Shown here in pieces: positions 24,165-32,898 of a DNA stretch of 56,561 nt. Location of the stretch: assembly GCA_009911035.1 (NCBI GenBank), contig QXWO01000040.1, forward strand, positions 1 through 56,561, written 5' to 3'. The translations under genes and the position numbers were made by a program. The notes beneath the pieces are model-generated. The model ran no database searches. It was not told the DNA's origin and was given only the letters and a program-made list of their open reading frames with translations. Positions within the stretch are counted from its first letter, which is position 1; every line of letters starts with the position of its first letter. The DNA comes from Lachnospiraceae bacterium (GTDB lineage: Bacteria; Bacillota; Clostridia; Lachnospirales; Lachnospiraceae).

Positions 24165-26600
24165 CTACAGCCATTCATTCCAGAACCGTTCCACTCTTTT
24201 CCCGATCTGCTCTATGGAAACTCTCTCATATTCCACCCATTCCCTCGGGAACATCCGCAGATAGGAACCAGTCAGGAATCTCTCGTCCAAAAGAACCACG
24301 ATTCCCACATCTTCCACGGTCCGTATCACTCTCCCTGCGGCCTGCAGGACTTTATTCATTCCCGGATATCTATAAGCAAAGTCAAAACCGTTATCCCCCT
24401 GACTGTCAAAATATTTCTTTAATATTTCCCGCTCATTACACACCTGTGGCAGGCCCGTACCCACAATGACCGCCCCGATCAGGCTGTCATTCTTTAAGTC
24501 GATCCCCTCGCTGAAAATCCCTCCCAGCACACAGAACCCCACAAGGGTTCCTGCTTCTCTCCCCACATCCCCGTCGTTCAGGGCAAATCTGGACAGAAAG
24601 GCTTCCCGCTCATCTTCCTCCATGTGATCTTCCTGTAGCAGGCATTCTGTCCGGGCTGGATCCTGAAAATGACTGCGGTAGGAATCATAAACATTCTGTA
24701 AGAACGTATGGGACGGAAAAAACACCATATAATTTCCCTCCCGCTGGGAAATCACCCTGTGAATATAGGAAGCAATTTTGTAATACTCCATCTCCGACCT
24801 TCTGGTATATTTACTGGTCACGTCATTTGCGATAAACAGCCCCTTCTTACGTGCGTCAAACACAGAGCAGGCATACACCTCATAGTCCCCCTCTTTAGCG
24901 CCAAGCAGTCTTTTATAATACTGGATGGGAAGAAGGGTCGCCGAAAATAAAATGGCACTCCGTCCCCGCATCATACATTCTCCCAGATTCTTTGAAGGAT
25001 TGACGCAAAACAGCCGGATACAGAACCCGCCGTCGGAATCCAGCTGGGTGTATGTCACATAATTGGAATCCAGTCTGTCATTAATCAAAAGAAAATGGGA
25101 TATTTCAAAGTAAAAATCCAGCACATCCTTCCTTACCGGACTTTCTTCATGCTCTTCCAGATAGGTTTCCATGGCGGAGGAAAGCCTAAGCAGCGCCCTG
25201 ATAAACGGCATGGCCTGCGTCTCATCCAGACAGACATAATCCTCACATTCCCTTTTCAAACTTAAAAGTTCCCTGTTACACCTTTCCAGACGGTAATACA
25301 TCCCCGGATCATAGTCTTTTATGACTTTCTTTAAGGCCAGAAAATCTTCTTTTTTAAGAACGGCGCTGTACATTTCCCGTCCCCGGTCCACCAGATTATG
25401 GGCCTCGTCTATCAAAAAAAGATAATCCTCCTTAATGCCTTCCGAAAAGAAACGCTTTAAATACACGTGGGGATCAAACAGATAGTTATAATCACCTATC
25501 ACTGCATCCGCAAAAAGGCTCATATCCAGGCACATTTCAAAAGGGCATACCTGATGTGCCCTGGCAAAGCTTTCAACCGCCTCCCGGCTAAAGTTGTCCC
25601 GACTGGTCAATAAATCAAAAATTGCATCGTTTATGCGGTCAAAGTGCCCCTTTGCATACGGACAGTATTCGGGATTGCACTCTGTTTCCTCCATAAAGCA
25701 TATTTTGTCCTTGGCAGTCAATGTAACCGACTTAAACTTAAGCCCCTGCTCCCGCAGTAATTCAATGGCATTGTCCGCCACTGTTCTTGTGATCGTCTTG
25801 GCCGTCAGATAAAAAATCTTCTGTCCCAACCCCTCTCCTACGGCTTTCACAGAAGGAAAGATTGTCGTGAGGGTCTTTCCTGCACCGGTGGGGGCTTCAA
25901 TGAACAGCTTTTTCTTATGGTAAATTGTCTGGTAAACGTAAGATGCCAGTTCCTTCTGTCCCTGACGGTAAATAAAGGGGAATGCAAGACTCTTAATTGA
26001 ACTGCCCCGGAGATTCTGCCATTCAAACTGGAAATCCGACCACTTCCTATATTGTTCCATGATTCCTGAAAACCAGTCTTCCAGTTCTTCAAAATCATAC
26101 TCAAAATGAAAATATCTGATTTCCTCCGTTTCAATGTTACAGTAAGTCAGCCTTACTCTGACCGATTTCAGGCAGTTCTGCACTCCATATATATAGGCAT
26201 AGCATCTTGCCTGCGCCAAATGCACGGGTACAGCACCCTTCATCTTATGGATATCTCTGTATGTACCTTTGATTTCATCAATGGTGACCGTCACCAGATC
26301 CCTGTAAGCAGGCGCAATACCATCCTCCGACAGCTCCGGTATCTGGCCAGGGCTTCCTCCTGCCTGTATGATAATGCCGTCTGCGCGTCCCTCCACCTGT
26401 ATTTCATAATCAGGTGTTTTATAAATATAGCGCAGAAAAACCTCCGCATGATAATCAGAGCCCATTTTCCTCTGAATCATACGGTGTATCCTGCCCCCTT
26501 CCTGCATGGCATTTTCCGGAGCGGCGGTTCTTCTGTTGTCAATATTGCCGGAACGCAGAATAAATTCCACTAAATTCCTGACTGATATACGGATTTCCAT
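24165..26600 (-). CDS. PD-(D/E)XK nuclease - XPD/DinG-type helicase fusion
   Basis: 811 residues in two parts. Residues 1-185 look like a Cas4/RecB-type nuclease: GRADG (D74), VTIDEIKG (E109, K111) and AQARCYAYIYG (Q130), the D-ExK-Q order. From about 210 an SF2 helicase follows: Walker A APTGAGKT (236-243), iron-sulphur cysteines C301, C308, C313 and C352/C357, DEAH box (398-401), GGIFSEGIDL, and QAAGRVIRT as motif VI. XPD/DinG enzymes unwind 5'-to-3' using the Fe-S cluster as a wedge. Coupling with a nuclease suggests repair or end processing. The start has only a weak ribosome-binding site. It stands alone beside a DnaA-box cluster. Confidence 0.82.
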   Translation of the reverse strand: MEIRISVRNLVEFILRSGNIDNRRTAAPENAMQEGGRIHRMIQRKMGSDYHAEVFLRYIYKTPDYEIQVEGRADGIIIQAGGSPGQIPELSEDGIAPAYRDLVTVTIDEIKGTYRDIHKMKGAVPVHLAQARCYAYIYGVQNCLKSVRVRLTYCNIETEEIRYFHFEYDFEELEDWFSGIMEQYRKWSDFQFEWQNLRGSSIKSLAFPFIYRQGQKELASYVYQTIYHKKKLFIEAPTGAGKTLTTIFPSVKAVGEGLGQKIFYLTAKTITRTVADNAIELLREQGLKFKSVTLTAKDKICFMEETECNPEYCPYAKGHFDRINDAIFDLLTSRDNFSREAVESFARAHQVCPFEMCLDMSLFADAVIGDYNYLFDPHVYLKRFFSEGIKEDYLFLIDEAHNLVDRGREMYSAVLKKEDFLALKKVIKDYDPGMYYRLERCNRELLSLKRECEDYVCLDETQAMPFIRALLRLSSAMETYLEEHEESPVRKDVLDFYFEISHFLLINDRLDSNYVTYTQLDSDGGFCIRLFCVNPSKNLGECMMRGRSAILFSATLLPIQYYKRLLGAKEGDYEVYACSVFDARKKGLFIANDVTSKYTRRSEMEYYKIASYIHRVISQREGNYMVFFPSHTFLQNVYDSYRSHFQDPARTECLLQEDHMEEDEREAFLSRFALNDGDVGREAGTLVGFCVLGGIFSEGIDLKNDSLIGAVIVGTGLPQVCNEREILKKYFDSQGDNGFDFAYRYPGMNKVLQAAGRVIRTVEDVGIVVLLDERFLTGSYLRMFPREWVEYERVSIEQIGKRVERFWNEWL

Positions 26601-26675
26601 CTTTTACACCATTTCTTATAACAATGCGGAAAATGAACTGTTACAGTTGAGAATATAGAAAATTATACACAGAAA

Positions 26676-26714
26676 ACTCCCTAAAAAGATAGTACGCTAT
26701 CTTTTTCAGGGAGT
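26676..26714 (-). terminator. Long hairpin terminator after the HPr-like gene
   Basis: ACTCCCT-AAAAAGATAG pairs with CTATCTTTTT-AGGGAGT around a TACG loop. In the minus direction TTTTCT follows. Confidence 0.75.
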
Positions 26715-26771
26715 CAACCAGATAACTTATTGTACTGCTGCGTCATTCACAGTACCATTCATGAAGGGGCG

Positions 26772-26999
26772 TCAGCTTGCCAGCGCCAGACGGTTAATTT
26801 CTTTTTCAAATTCCGGATCATATCCATTATAAGACACCGTAAGCGGCTGGGTCAAATCCAGTCCCAACACTCCGACTATTGACTTGGCGTCCACTGTATA
26901 CCTGTTATAGCAAACGTCAATATCAAAATCGCATTTTGAAGCTGCTGTTACAAAAGCTTTTACTTCATCCAATCTTAATCTTATTTTACGCTGCATCAT
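26772..26999 (-). CDS. HPr-like protein lacking the active-site histidine
   Basis: 75 residues with the HPr fold pattern: KIRLRLDEVKAFVTAASKCD, FDIDVCYNRYTVDAKSIVGV, LGLDLTQPLTV. The regulatory serine region AKSIVGV (Ser40, equivalent to HPr Ser46) is intact, but the phospho-accepting His15 motif (GLHARPA) is replaced by LDEVKAF. It cannot carry phosphate in the PTS, but could, like Bacillus Crh, be phosphorylated on serine by HPr kinase and act with CcpA in catabolite control. A cre-like palindrome lies 35 bases upstream. Single gene. Confidence 0.75.
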   Translation of the reverse strand: MMQRKIRLRLDEVKAFVTAASKCDFDIDVCYNRYTVDAKSIVGVLGLDLTQPLTVSYNGYDPEFEKEINRLALAS

Positions 27000-27033
27000 A
27001 CTATCACCTTTCCTTTTCCTCAGTGCAGGTTAC

Positions 27034-27045
27034 GAAAACGTTTTC
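27034..27045. promoter_or_regulatory. cre-like operator upstream of the HPr-like gene
   Basis: GAAAACGTTTTC is a perfect 12-bp palindrome and matches the core of the CcpA/LacI-family site (TGNAANCGNTNNCA), except that the outer T and A are C and T here. It sits 35 bases before the start codon, where CcpA or another LacI-type protein would repress. Confidence 0.5.
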
Positions 27046-27227
27046 TCGTGTTCAAGGAAAGACTATCACTCATCCCAGAATTTGTAAAGTTCTTTTTTAA
27101 GTACAATTTTCCAAATTCGGTAATTTATTGCCATTCAGCCACATCTTTCCTGCCGTCTGCATGTTTCTAAGATGCTCATACATTTCATACGGGAAACCTT
27201 TTTGCAGATTTCTCAAATTGGAAGAAA

Positions 27228-27266
27228 TCAAACACTGCCACGCTTCGCGCCAGCTAATTCTTATAA
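27228..27266 (+). repeat. Dispersed intergenic repeat, single copy
   Basis: AAACACTGCCACGCTTCGCG followed by CCAGCTAATTCTTATAA; a diverged relative of the repeats at 19202, 32521 and 46061. The rest of the 27000-27312 spacer holds only the cre-like site. Confidence 0.6.
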
Positions 27267-27312
27267 AATATGGAATATTTGTATTATTGACCGGAGCGCA
27301 TGATAATATACC

Positions 27313-28086
27313 TTATTTTCCCTGAAATTCGGTCATATATTCCCGGTAGCGCAAAGGAAGCATATTTCTTTGCAGTCCGTAATTTTTGCGCTCCTTTATT
27401 GCTATCGTATGAAAGAAACTGCTAAACAGTGCACTGTACTTTTTCTCTCCCTCTGAAAAGCTGTACTCTGCCTGCTTTAATTTTTCGTCTCCATATACAA
27501 GGTACCAGTCCTTTCCTGCCGGATGCACCGCGAAAATATTTCTTATCTCATCATGAATAACAAAATTTTCAAGAGGAAGCCTGTCTGCAAAATGGGGGAC
27601 AATAAACGTGATCAGATTATTCTTTGGCCCCATGGGGGCATAAAGGATTCCGCTTTCCAATTCCCTGAACCGTAAAAATTCCACATGAAAATGAGCTTCA
27701 TTGGCTGTAAATCTGGCCAGTTCAAATACCCGGTGGATATAAGGATCTGCCAGATTTCCCATGACCTGCTTTTTATTCTTCATGGAAAGCCCTGCCACCA
27801 CAGTCTTGTAAATCGCTTCCCCCTTATCAGGTTCCCGGGAGGCAAGGGCCCGGCAGATGGCAAGATATGCTTCCTCCCCAAACTCCCTCATAATGGTCCC
27901 TGCCACTTTGGCCGCCTTTCTTTCATCCGGCGCGCAGGTTTCATACACGGCAAACAGCCTGTAATTTACTTCCTCTCCCACAATAAGATGAACCTGCCCG
28001 TGAGGCTTCTTCTTCAAATAAGCGTCATATATCCCTGTGAAAATCCCCTCCAGAGAATCTTCACAGATCAGATAAAGTTCTTCCAT
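27313..28086 (-). CDS. TIGR03915-family putative DNA repair protein
   Basis: 257 residues. Family hallmarks: YLICEDSLEGIFTGIYDAYL at the start, then VVAGLSMKNKKQVMGNLADP, ARFTANEAHFHVEFLRFREL, YAPMGPKNNLITFIVPHFAD, and a C-terminal ALFSSFFHTIAIKERKNYGL, RNMLPLRYREYMTEF. The family (DUF4130-containing) is always found with the radical SAM TIGR03916 protein, which lies directly upstream here. The pair is thought to act in DNA repair or modification and is related to uracil-DNA-glycosylase-fold fusions; the reaction is not known. Frames reach 28164, overlapping the partner; I prefer the Met at 28086, after AAGGAGG at a rather long spacing. Confidence 0.8.
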   Translation of the reverse strand: MEELYLICEDSLEGIFTGIYDAYLKKKPHGQVHLIVGEEVNYRLFAVYETCAPDERKAAKVAGTIMREFGEEAYLAICRALASREPDKGEAIYKTVVAGLSMKNKKQVMGNLADPYIHRVFELARFTANEAHFHVEFLRFRELESGILYAPMGPKNNLITFIVPHFADRLPLENFVIHDEIRNIFAVHPAGKDWYLVYGDEKLKQAEYSFSEGEKKYSALFSSFFHTIAIKERKNYGLQRNMLPLRYREYMTEFQGK

Positions 28087-28154
28087 AACTTCTATCGGCT
28101 GCCTCCTTCCCCAATCCATCTGACTGCCCGGTTTCCACAAAACCAAAAACAGTA

Positions 28155-29486
28155 TCAGCGGCATGCCGCAACTGCGCTTTCTCCGCTGTCATCAAACAAA
28201 GACAACTGCCTGTAAGTCACTCCATCCCTGTCAAACGGCAGGCGCTCCCTCTCCCCTATGAGACTGCGGGTAATATAATCTTCCTCCATCTTCGTTGGGT
28301 ACATCATCTTTCCGCTGCATGTGATAAAATAAAGGGCGCGTTTTAAAGTGACGCCTATCTTCTTAAGATCATTAAAATTCAGACTGCCGTTCCGTCTGGC
28401 CCGCATAATTCTCTGGGCGCTTTTGACCCCTATGCCGGGTACCCGCAGGATCATCCGGTAATCTGCCCGGTTGATCTCAACCGGAAACAATTCCAGATGC
28501 CGCAGCGCCCAGTCTGCCTTCGGGTCCAGCAGGACATTGAAGTTGGGCTTCCTTTCACTTAAAAGCTCCTGCGCCTCAAACCCGTAAAACCTAAGCAGCC
28601 AGTCCGCCTGGTACAGCCTGTGCTCCCTTAAAAGAGGCGGTCCCCCCGGCAGCGCAGGCAGTTCCTTGTCCTCATTGACACTCACAAATGCAGAATAATA
28701 CACTCTCTTTAAATCAAACTTCTTGTATAGACTTTCGGCAACCATCATAATCTGATAATCACTTTCCGGGGTAGCGCCGATGATCATCTGGGTGGACTGC
28801 CCGGCAGGCACAAATGACGGCGCGTGGCGGTACACGGCAATTTCATTTTTATTCTGGGTGATCCCCTGCTGTATCTGGCGCATGGGAGAGAGAATATTTT
28901 TACGGTGTTTGTTAGGCGCAAGCCTCTTTAGCCCTTCCGCTGTGGGCAGCTCCAGATTCACACTCATCCTGTCCGCCAAAAGTCCCAGCCTGTGAACGAT
29001 TTCGGCATCTGCCCCGGGAATTGCCTTTACATGGATATACCCCTGAAAGCGGTACAATGTCCTCAGCTTATGCACCGCTTCATAAATCAATTCCATGGTA
29101 TAGGTGGGGCTGTACAGGATACCGGAGCTTAAAAACAATCCCTCAATATAATTTCTCCTATAAAACTGAATCGTCAGTTCGCAGATTTCGTCCGGCGTGA
29201 AGGAAGCTCTCGGCACATCGTTGGACCTGCGGTTGATACAATACTTGCAGTCATAAATACATTCATTGGTAAACAGGATCTTAAGAAGGGAAACACACCT
29301 TCCATCTGCGCTGAAACTGTGGCAGATTCCCGCCGCCAGCGTATTCCCAATCCCGGTTCCGTCCCCCCTTCGTCCCACACCACTGGAAGAACAGGAAACA
29401 TCATACTTCGCCGCATCCGACAGAATGCCCAGCTTTTCCATAACTGACATTTTTTCATTTTTTCTGACAATAAGATTGCTTTCCAT
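28155..29486 (-). CDS. TIGR03916 radical SAM DNA repair/modification protein
   Basis: 443 residues. Starts MESNLIVRKNEKMSVMEKLG, then ILSDAAKYDVSCSSSG and the radical SAM cluster motif CIYDCKYC, with INRRSNDVPRASFTPDEICE following. The C-terminal third carries a helix-hairpin-helix DNA-binding motif, LRVPGIGVKSAQRIMRAR, and NFDLKKIGV-like sequence. The 4Fe-4S/SAM chemistry plus HhH points to a radical-based reaction on DNA. Partner TIGR03915 follows. Start chosen at 29486, with AGAGG upstream. The promoter region has LexA-type boxes, so the pair is probably SOS-controlled. Confidence 0.85.
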   Translation of the reverse strand: MESNLIVRKNEKMSVMEKLGILSDAAKYDVSCSSSGVGRRGDGTGIGNTLAAGICHSFSADGRCVSLLKILFTNECIYDCKYCINRRSNDVPRASFTPDEICELTIQFYRRNYIEGLFLSSGILYSPTYTMELIYEAVHKLRTLYRFQGYIHVKAIPGADAEIVHRLGLLADRMSVNLELPTAEGLKRLAPNKHRKNILSPMRQIQQGITQNKNEIAVYRHAPSFVPAGQSTQMIIGATPESDYQIMMVAESLYKKFDLKRVYYSAFVSVNEDKELPALPGGPPLLREHRLYQADWLLRFYGFEAQELLSERKPNFNVLLDPKADWALRHLELFPVEINRADYRMILRVPGIGVKSAQRIMRARRNGSLNFNDLKKIGVTLKRALYFITCSGKMMYPTKMEEDYITRSLIGERERLPFDRDGVTYRQLSLFDDSGESAVAACR

Positions 29487-29500
29487 GCCTGCGCCTCTTA

Positions 29501-29569
29501 GAACATTTGTTTGTTCCATCATACCATAGCACACCATGGAAAGCAATACTTTTTTCGAACATTTGTTTT
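29501..29569 (-). promoter_or_regulatory. Promoter with two LexA (SOS) boxes for the TIGR03916/03915 pair
   Basis: Minus strand -35 TTGCTT (29541-29546), 17 bases, -10 TATGAT (29518-29523). Two copies of GAACATTTGTTT flank it: 29501-29516, downstream of the -10, and 29556-29569 (CGAACATTTGTTTT), upstream of the -35. The Gram-positive LexA/DinR consensus is CGAACRNRYGTTYC; both sites keep GAAC-N4-GTTY with TTT tails. Confidence 0.65.
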
Positions 29570-29587
29570 TATTCTAAGTTACAGTTG

Positions 29588-30943
29588 TTATTGCTGCTCC
29601 TTCGTTTCTACTGCCGCCCTGTTTACTTCCTTTTTATATTCCTTTACCTGTTCCAGCTTTTTCTTAACGAAAGCTTCCTCCCCCTGTACCGTGGGTGTAT
29701 AATACTCTCTGCCTTCCAGCGAATCAGGCAGGCATTTCATAGCGGTCAGTTTCTCCTGCGTATCATGGGCATACTCATATCCTTCCCCATAGTGCAGCTC
29801 CTGCATCAGGCTGGTTACGCCATTTCTTATCTGGAGCGGTACCGGTTCAGTCAACATCCTTCCTGCATCCTCCTTTGCCCTGCCGTATCCGATATAAAGG
29901 GCATTAGACTTAGGCGCCATGGAAAGATAGACCACCGCATGGGTGAGATTTACATTGCACTCTGGCATCCCGTTAAAATGGCAGGCCTGATAGGCAGCCA
30001 CTGCCACCTGTAAGGCCCTGGAATCCGCCATCCCCACGTCCTCGCTTGCAAACCGGATCAGCCGCCTTGCCACATAAAGCGGGTCCTCCCCTGCCTCCAG
30101 CATCCTTGCCAGCCAGTAAATGGCCGCATCCGGGTCGCTGTTCCTCATAGACTTATGCAGTGCCGATATCAGATTGTAATGTTCTTCCCCTGCCCGGTCA
30201 TACAAAAGGGTCTTCCTGCCGATACACTGCTCCAACATTTCCTCCTGCACAGTAATGCTTCCGTCCGTCTCTATCCGGCCGTTCAGCACCGCCATATCCA
30301 AAGTGTTAAGGGCCGTTCTGGCATCGCCGTTTGCAAAAACAGCAATGACCTTCAACAGTCTTTCTTCTATATGAATAGTCTGATTTCCCAGCCCCCGCTT
30401 GTCTGTAAGGGCATTTTGAAGAAGCTTCCTCATGTCCTGTTCGGTCAGCGCCTGCAGCACAAATACCTTACATCTGGATAAAAGAGCGGAATTGATTTCA
30501 AAAGAAGGGTTTTCCGTGGTTGCCCCAATTAAAATGATGCTTCCTTTTTCCACATATGGCAAAAAAGCATCCTGCTGCGCTTTATTAAAGCGGTGGATCT
30601 CGTCCACGAACACAATCGTCTTAAGACCCATCATACGGTCACTCTCTGCCCGCTTCATGACATCCTTGATTTCTTTGATACCACTTGTGACAGCACTGAA
30701 ATCTATAAATGACGCACGTGTCATATGTGCAATGATCCTTGCCAGCGTGGTCTTTCCCACTCCCGGAGGCCCCCAAAATATCATGGATGATATCATATCC
30801 TTATCCAGCATCCGGCGCAGAACTTTTCCCTTTCCCAGCAGATGTTCTTGACCCATATAGTCATCAAGCGTCTTGGGACGCAGTCTGCTCGCAAGAGGCG
30901 CATTTAAATCGGCCTCCCGCTCAAAAAGCGATAATTGTTCCAT
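29588..30943 (-). CDS. rarA: Replication-associated recombination protein RarA (MgsA)
   Basis: 451 residues. An AAA+ clamp-loader-like ATPase: LRPKTLDDYMGQEHLLG at the start, Walker A GPPGVGKTT, Walker B FVDEIHRFNK, sensor 1 GATTENPSFEIN, arginine finger SRCKVF. The C-terminal tetramerisation part is RFASEDVGMADSRALQVAVA, AYQACHFNGMPE. RarA acts at stalled replication forks with SSB and RecA-like factors. Full length for the family. GGAGGAAAGGAG precedes the start. It lies between the ABC-F gene (18 bases) and the SOS-controlled repair pair. Confidence 0.95.
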   Translation of the reverse strand: MEQLSLFEREADLNAPLASRLRPKTLDDYMGQEHLLGKGKVLRRMLDKDMISSMIFWGPPGVGKTTLARIIAHMTRASFIDFSAVTSGIKEIKDVMKRAESDRMMGLKTIVFVDEIHRFNKAQQDAFLPYVEKGSIILIGATTENPSFEINSALLSRCKVFVLQALTEQDMRKLLQNALTDKRGLGNQTIHIEERLLKVIAVFANGDARTALNTLDMAVLNGRIETDGSITVQEEMLEQCIGRKTLLYDRAGEEHYNLISALHKSMRNSDPDAAIYWLARMLEAGEDPLYVARRLIRFASEDVGMADSRALQVAVAAYQACHFNGMPECNVNLTHAVVYLSMAPKSNALYIGYGRAKEDAGRMLTEPVPLQIRNGVTSLMQELHYGEGYEYAHDTQEKLTAMKCLPDSLEGREYYTPTVQGEEAFVKKKLEQVKEYKKEVNRAAVETKEQQ

Positions 30944-30961
30944 ACAGCTCCTTTCCTCCCC

Positions 30962-32428
30962 CTATATCTGTACAATCTTAGTTGCAACGGCATCCCTGAA
31001 TGCCCTGTCATGCTCTACAAAAATCATGGCTGGCTGGAATACCTTTAATAATTGTTCAACCTGTATGCGGGAATATATGTCGATAAAATTAAGCGGCTCA
31101 TCCCATACATATATATGCCTCTGCTCACAAAGACTCCCTGCCAGCAGTACCTTTTTCTTCTGCCCCTCCGAAAAATCCTGCATGTCCTTTTCAAACTGTG
31201 TCCGCTCAAAGTCCATTTTCCGTAGGACCGCCTTAAAAAGGCTTTCCGATATGCCCCTAATTCTGGCAAATTCAGACAGGTGTCCCTGCAAATGTGAGGT
31301 GTCCTGGGACACATACGAAACCAAAAGCCCTGCACCTATGGTCAGAGTACCTGTATGCTCTGTAATTTCTCCTGTGAGAAGCTTTAACAGGCTGCTCTTG
31401 CCGCTCCCGTTTTTACCGTCAATGGCAATTCTCTCCCCCCGCCCCACTGTGAATGTCACAGGATCGCAGACTGGCTTTCCATCATAGCAGGGCGCCGCCC
31501 CATTAAAGGAAGCAAGTGTATCTGCATGATACAAAAGGGGCACGATTTTTAAATTTTCAGCAGTCTCAAGATTTTTCAGCAGCCCGGACTTTTGCTCAAT
31601 TGCCTGCTGCTGCCTTGCCACTGCTGCTTTTGAGCGCTTCATCATTTTAGCCGCCTTATGCCCAATAAATCCTCTGTCTACCGGCCCATTCCCGTATTTT
31701 GACGCCTCTGTTTTATCTGACCAGCCTGCAGCCCGCTTTGCTGACTGCTTAAGCCGGGTGATGTCCTTTTCAAGACGCGCGTTCTGAGCCATTTCAAACT
31801 CCTGCTGCCGCTCAAAGTTCTCCATCCATGATGAAAAATTCCCCGCCTGCACTTCAATATCAGCCCGGTTCAGCGACAAAATATGGTCAACGCATCCGTC
31901 CAGAAAATGACGGTCATGTGACACCAGTATAAAGCCTTTCTTCTTTTTCAGATACACTGACACCTTCTCCCGGGCCCCTGCATCCAAATGGTTGGTAGGC
32001 TCGTCAATCAAAAGGAAATGTCCCTCGTTCAGAAAAAGCGCCGCAAGCAGAACCTTCGTCTGCTCACCATTGGAAAGGGTTTCAAACGGCCTCCACAAAA
32101 CATCACTATCCACCTCAAGACAGGACAACTCCCGCACCAGCTCCCATTCCTCCGCCAGGGGACATACTTCCTGCAAAATTTCTTCTGTCATCCGCGTCTT
32201 ATCCGCAACCGGATAGGGAAAATAATCAAAACGGACAGAACTGGTTATTTTACCGCTGTACTCATACTTCCCAAGCAGAAGATTTAAAAAAGTTGTCTTG
32301 CCCCTGCCGTTTCTCCCCACAAACCCAAGCTTCCAGTCCGTATCAATCTGAAAGGCTGCATTTTCAAAAATATTATCATAACTTCCCGGATAAGAAAAAG
32401 TCAGATTTTCTGCTTTGATCATTGACAT
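30962..32428 (-). CDS. ABC-F family ATPase (Lsa-type ribosomal protection)
   Basis: 488 residues with two nucleotide-binding domains and no membrane segments. NBD1: GFVGRNGRGKTT, then LSNGEQTKVLLAALFL and FLLIDEPTNHLD. The interdomain linker with the P-site-tip region (about 200-290) is rich in Arg and Lys. NBD2: IDGKNGSGKSS, FSEGQKKKVLLAGSL, VWDEPLNFID. The Asp-Glu-Pro-Leu-Asn variant of the second Walker B region is seen in Lsa/Vga-type proteins. These ATPases bind the ribosomal E site and dislodge lincosamides, streptogramins A or pleuromutilins. Family-level call only. The frame is open to 32500, but GGGAGGG precedes ATG 32428. The upstream leader has a terminator-like hairpin. Confidence 0.82.
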   Translation of the reverse strand: MSMIKAENLTFSYPGSYDNIFENAAFQIDTDWKLGFVGRNGRGKTTFLNLLLGKYEYSGKITSSVRFDYFPYPVADKTRMTEEILQEVCPLAEEWELVRELSCLEVDSDVLWRPFETLSNGEQTKVLLAALFLNEGHFLLIDEPTNHLDAGAREKVSVYLKKKKGFILVSHDRHFLDGCVDHILSLNRADIEVQAGNFSSWMENFERQQEFEMAQNARLEKDITRLKQSAKRAAGWSDKTEASKYGNGPVDRGFIGHKAAKMMKRSKAAVARQQQAIEQKSGLLKNLETAENLKIVPLLYHADTLASFNGAAPCYDGKPVCDPVTFTVGRGERIAIDGKNGSGKSSLLKLLTGEITEHTGTLTIGAGLLVSYVSQDTSHLQGHLSEFARIRGISESLFKAVLRKMDFERTQFEKDMQDFSEGQKKKVLLAGSLCEQRHIYVWDEPLNFIDIYSRIQVEQLLKVFQPAMIFVEHDRAFRDAVATKIVQI

Positions 32429-32520
32429 AAACGAATCCCTCCCTATAGTGTTTCTGCAAAGACGTAAGACATTCCTATTGCTGCAGCGGATAGTACCCAT
32501 CGCGGACTATCCTTATGTTG

Positions 32521-32592
32521 ACAAATGCCATAACGCTCCGCGAGACAGCTTATCGCAACAAACGCTGCCACGCTCCGCGAGACAGCTTATTG
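32521..32592 (+). repeat. Dispersed intergenic repeat, two tandem copies
   Basis: Copies at 32521-32555 and 32558-32592 share ACGCTCCGCGAGACAGCTTA and end in TTATcG/TTATTG, spaced by 37 bases. They lie in the leader of the ABC-F gene. The core is an imperfect palindrome. Confidence 0.7.
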
Positions 32593-32593
32593 T

Positions 32594-32625
32594 AAAAAGA
32601 GCTGCAGGAAAGTCAATTTCCGCAG
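32594..32625 (-). terminator. Terminator-like hairpin in the ABC-F leader (possible attenuator)
   Basis: On the minus strand GCTGCGGAAA pairs with TTTCCTGCAGC over a 5-base loop (32601-32625) and CTCTTTTT follows at once. It lies about 170 bases upstream of the ABC-F start, so it may be an attenuator as in several ABC-F genes, or end a transcript from the TIGR00266-like gene upstream. Confidence 0.6.
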
Positions 32626-32898
32626 CCCGTTATAGCATACTTAACACCGCTTCGCAAAGCGGCGGCAACACTATATGGAGATTCAGATAGACGTATAACT
32701 TTCCTGCAATGGTACAACAACGCCTTACATCCAGCGCCCTGCAAGAAAATGCCCGGGCCGGCGTCACTGTATTTTCCAATTTTACCTGCAAGAAAAATTA
32801 AACATCCCTTCACCTCTTTCTTTTTGAATCCAAATAGAAGTATATCACGAATCAGAAAATAATCAAGTACTGATTTCTATTCTGTTTTTGTTCTGAAA

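Noticed and set aside
23454-24170. Chromosomal origin of replication
   Set aside because: DnaA boxes are present, but there is no dnaA, dnaN, rpmH or gyrase gene in the window; kept only as a DnaA-box cluster.
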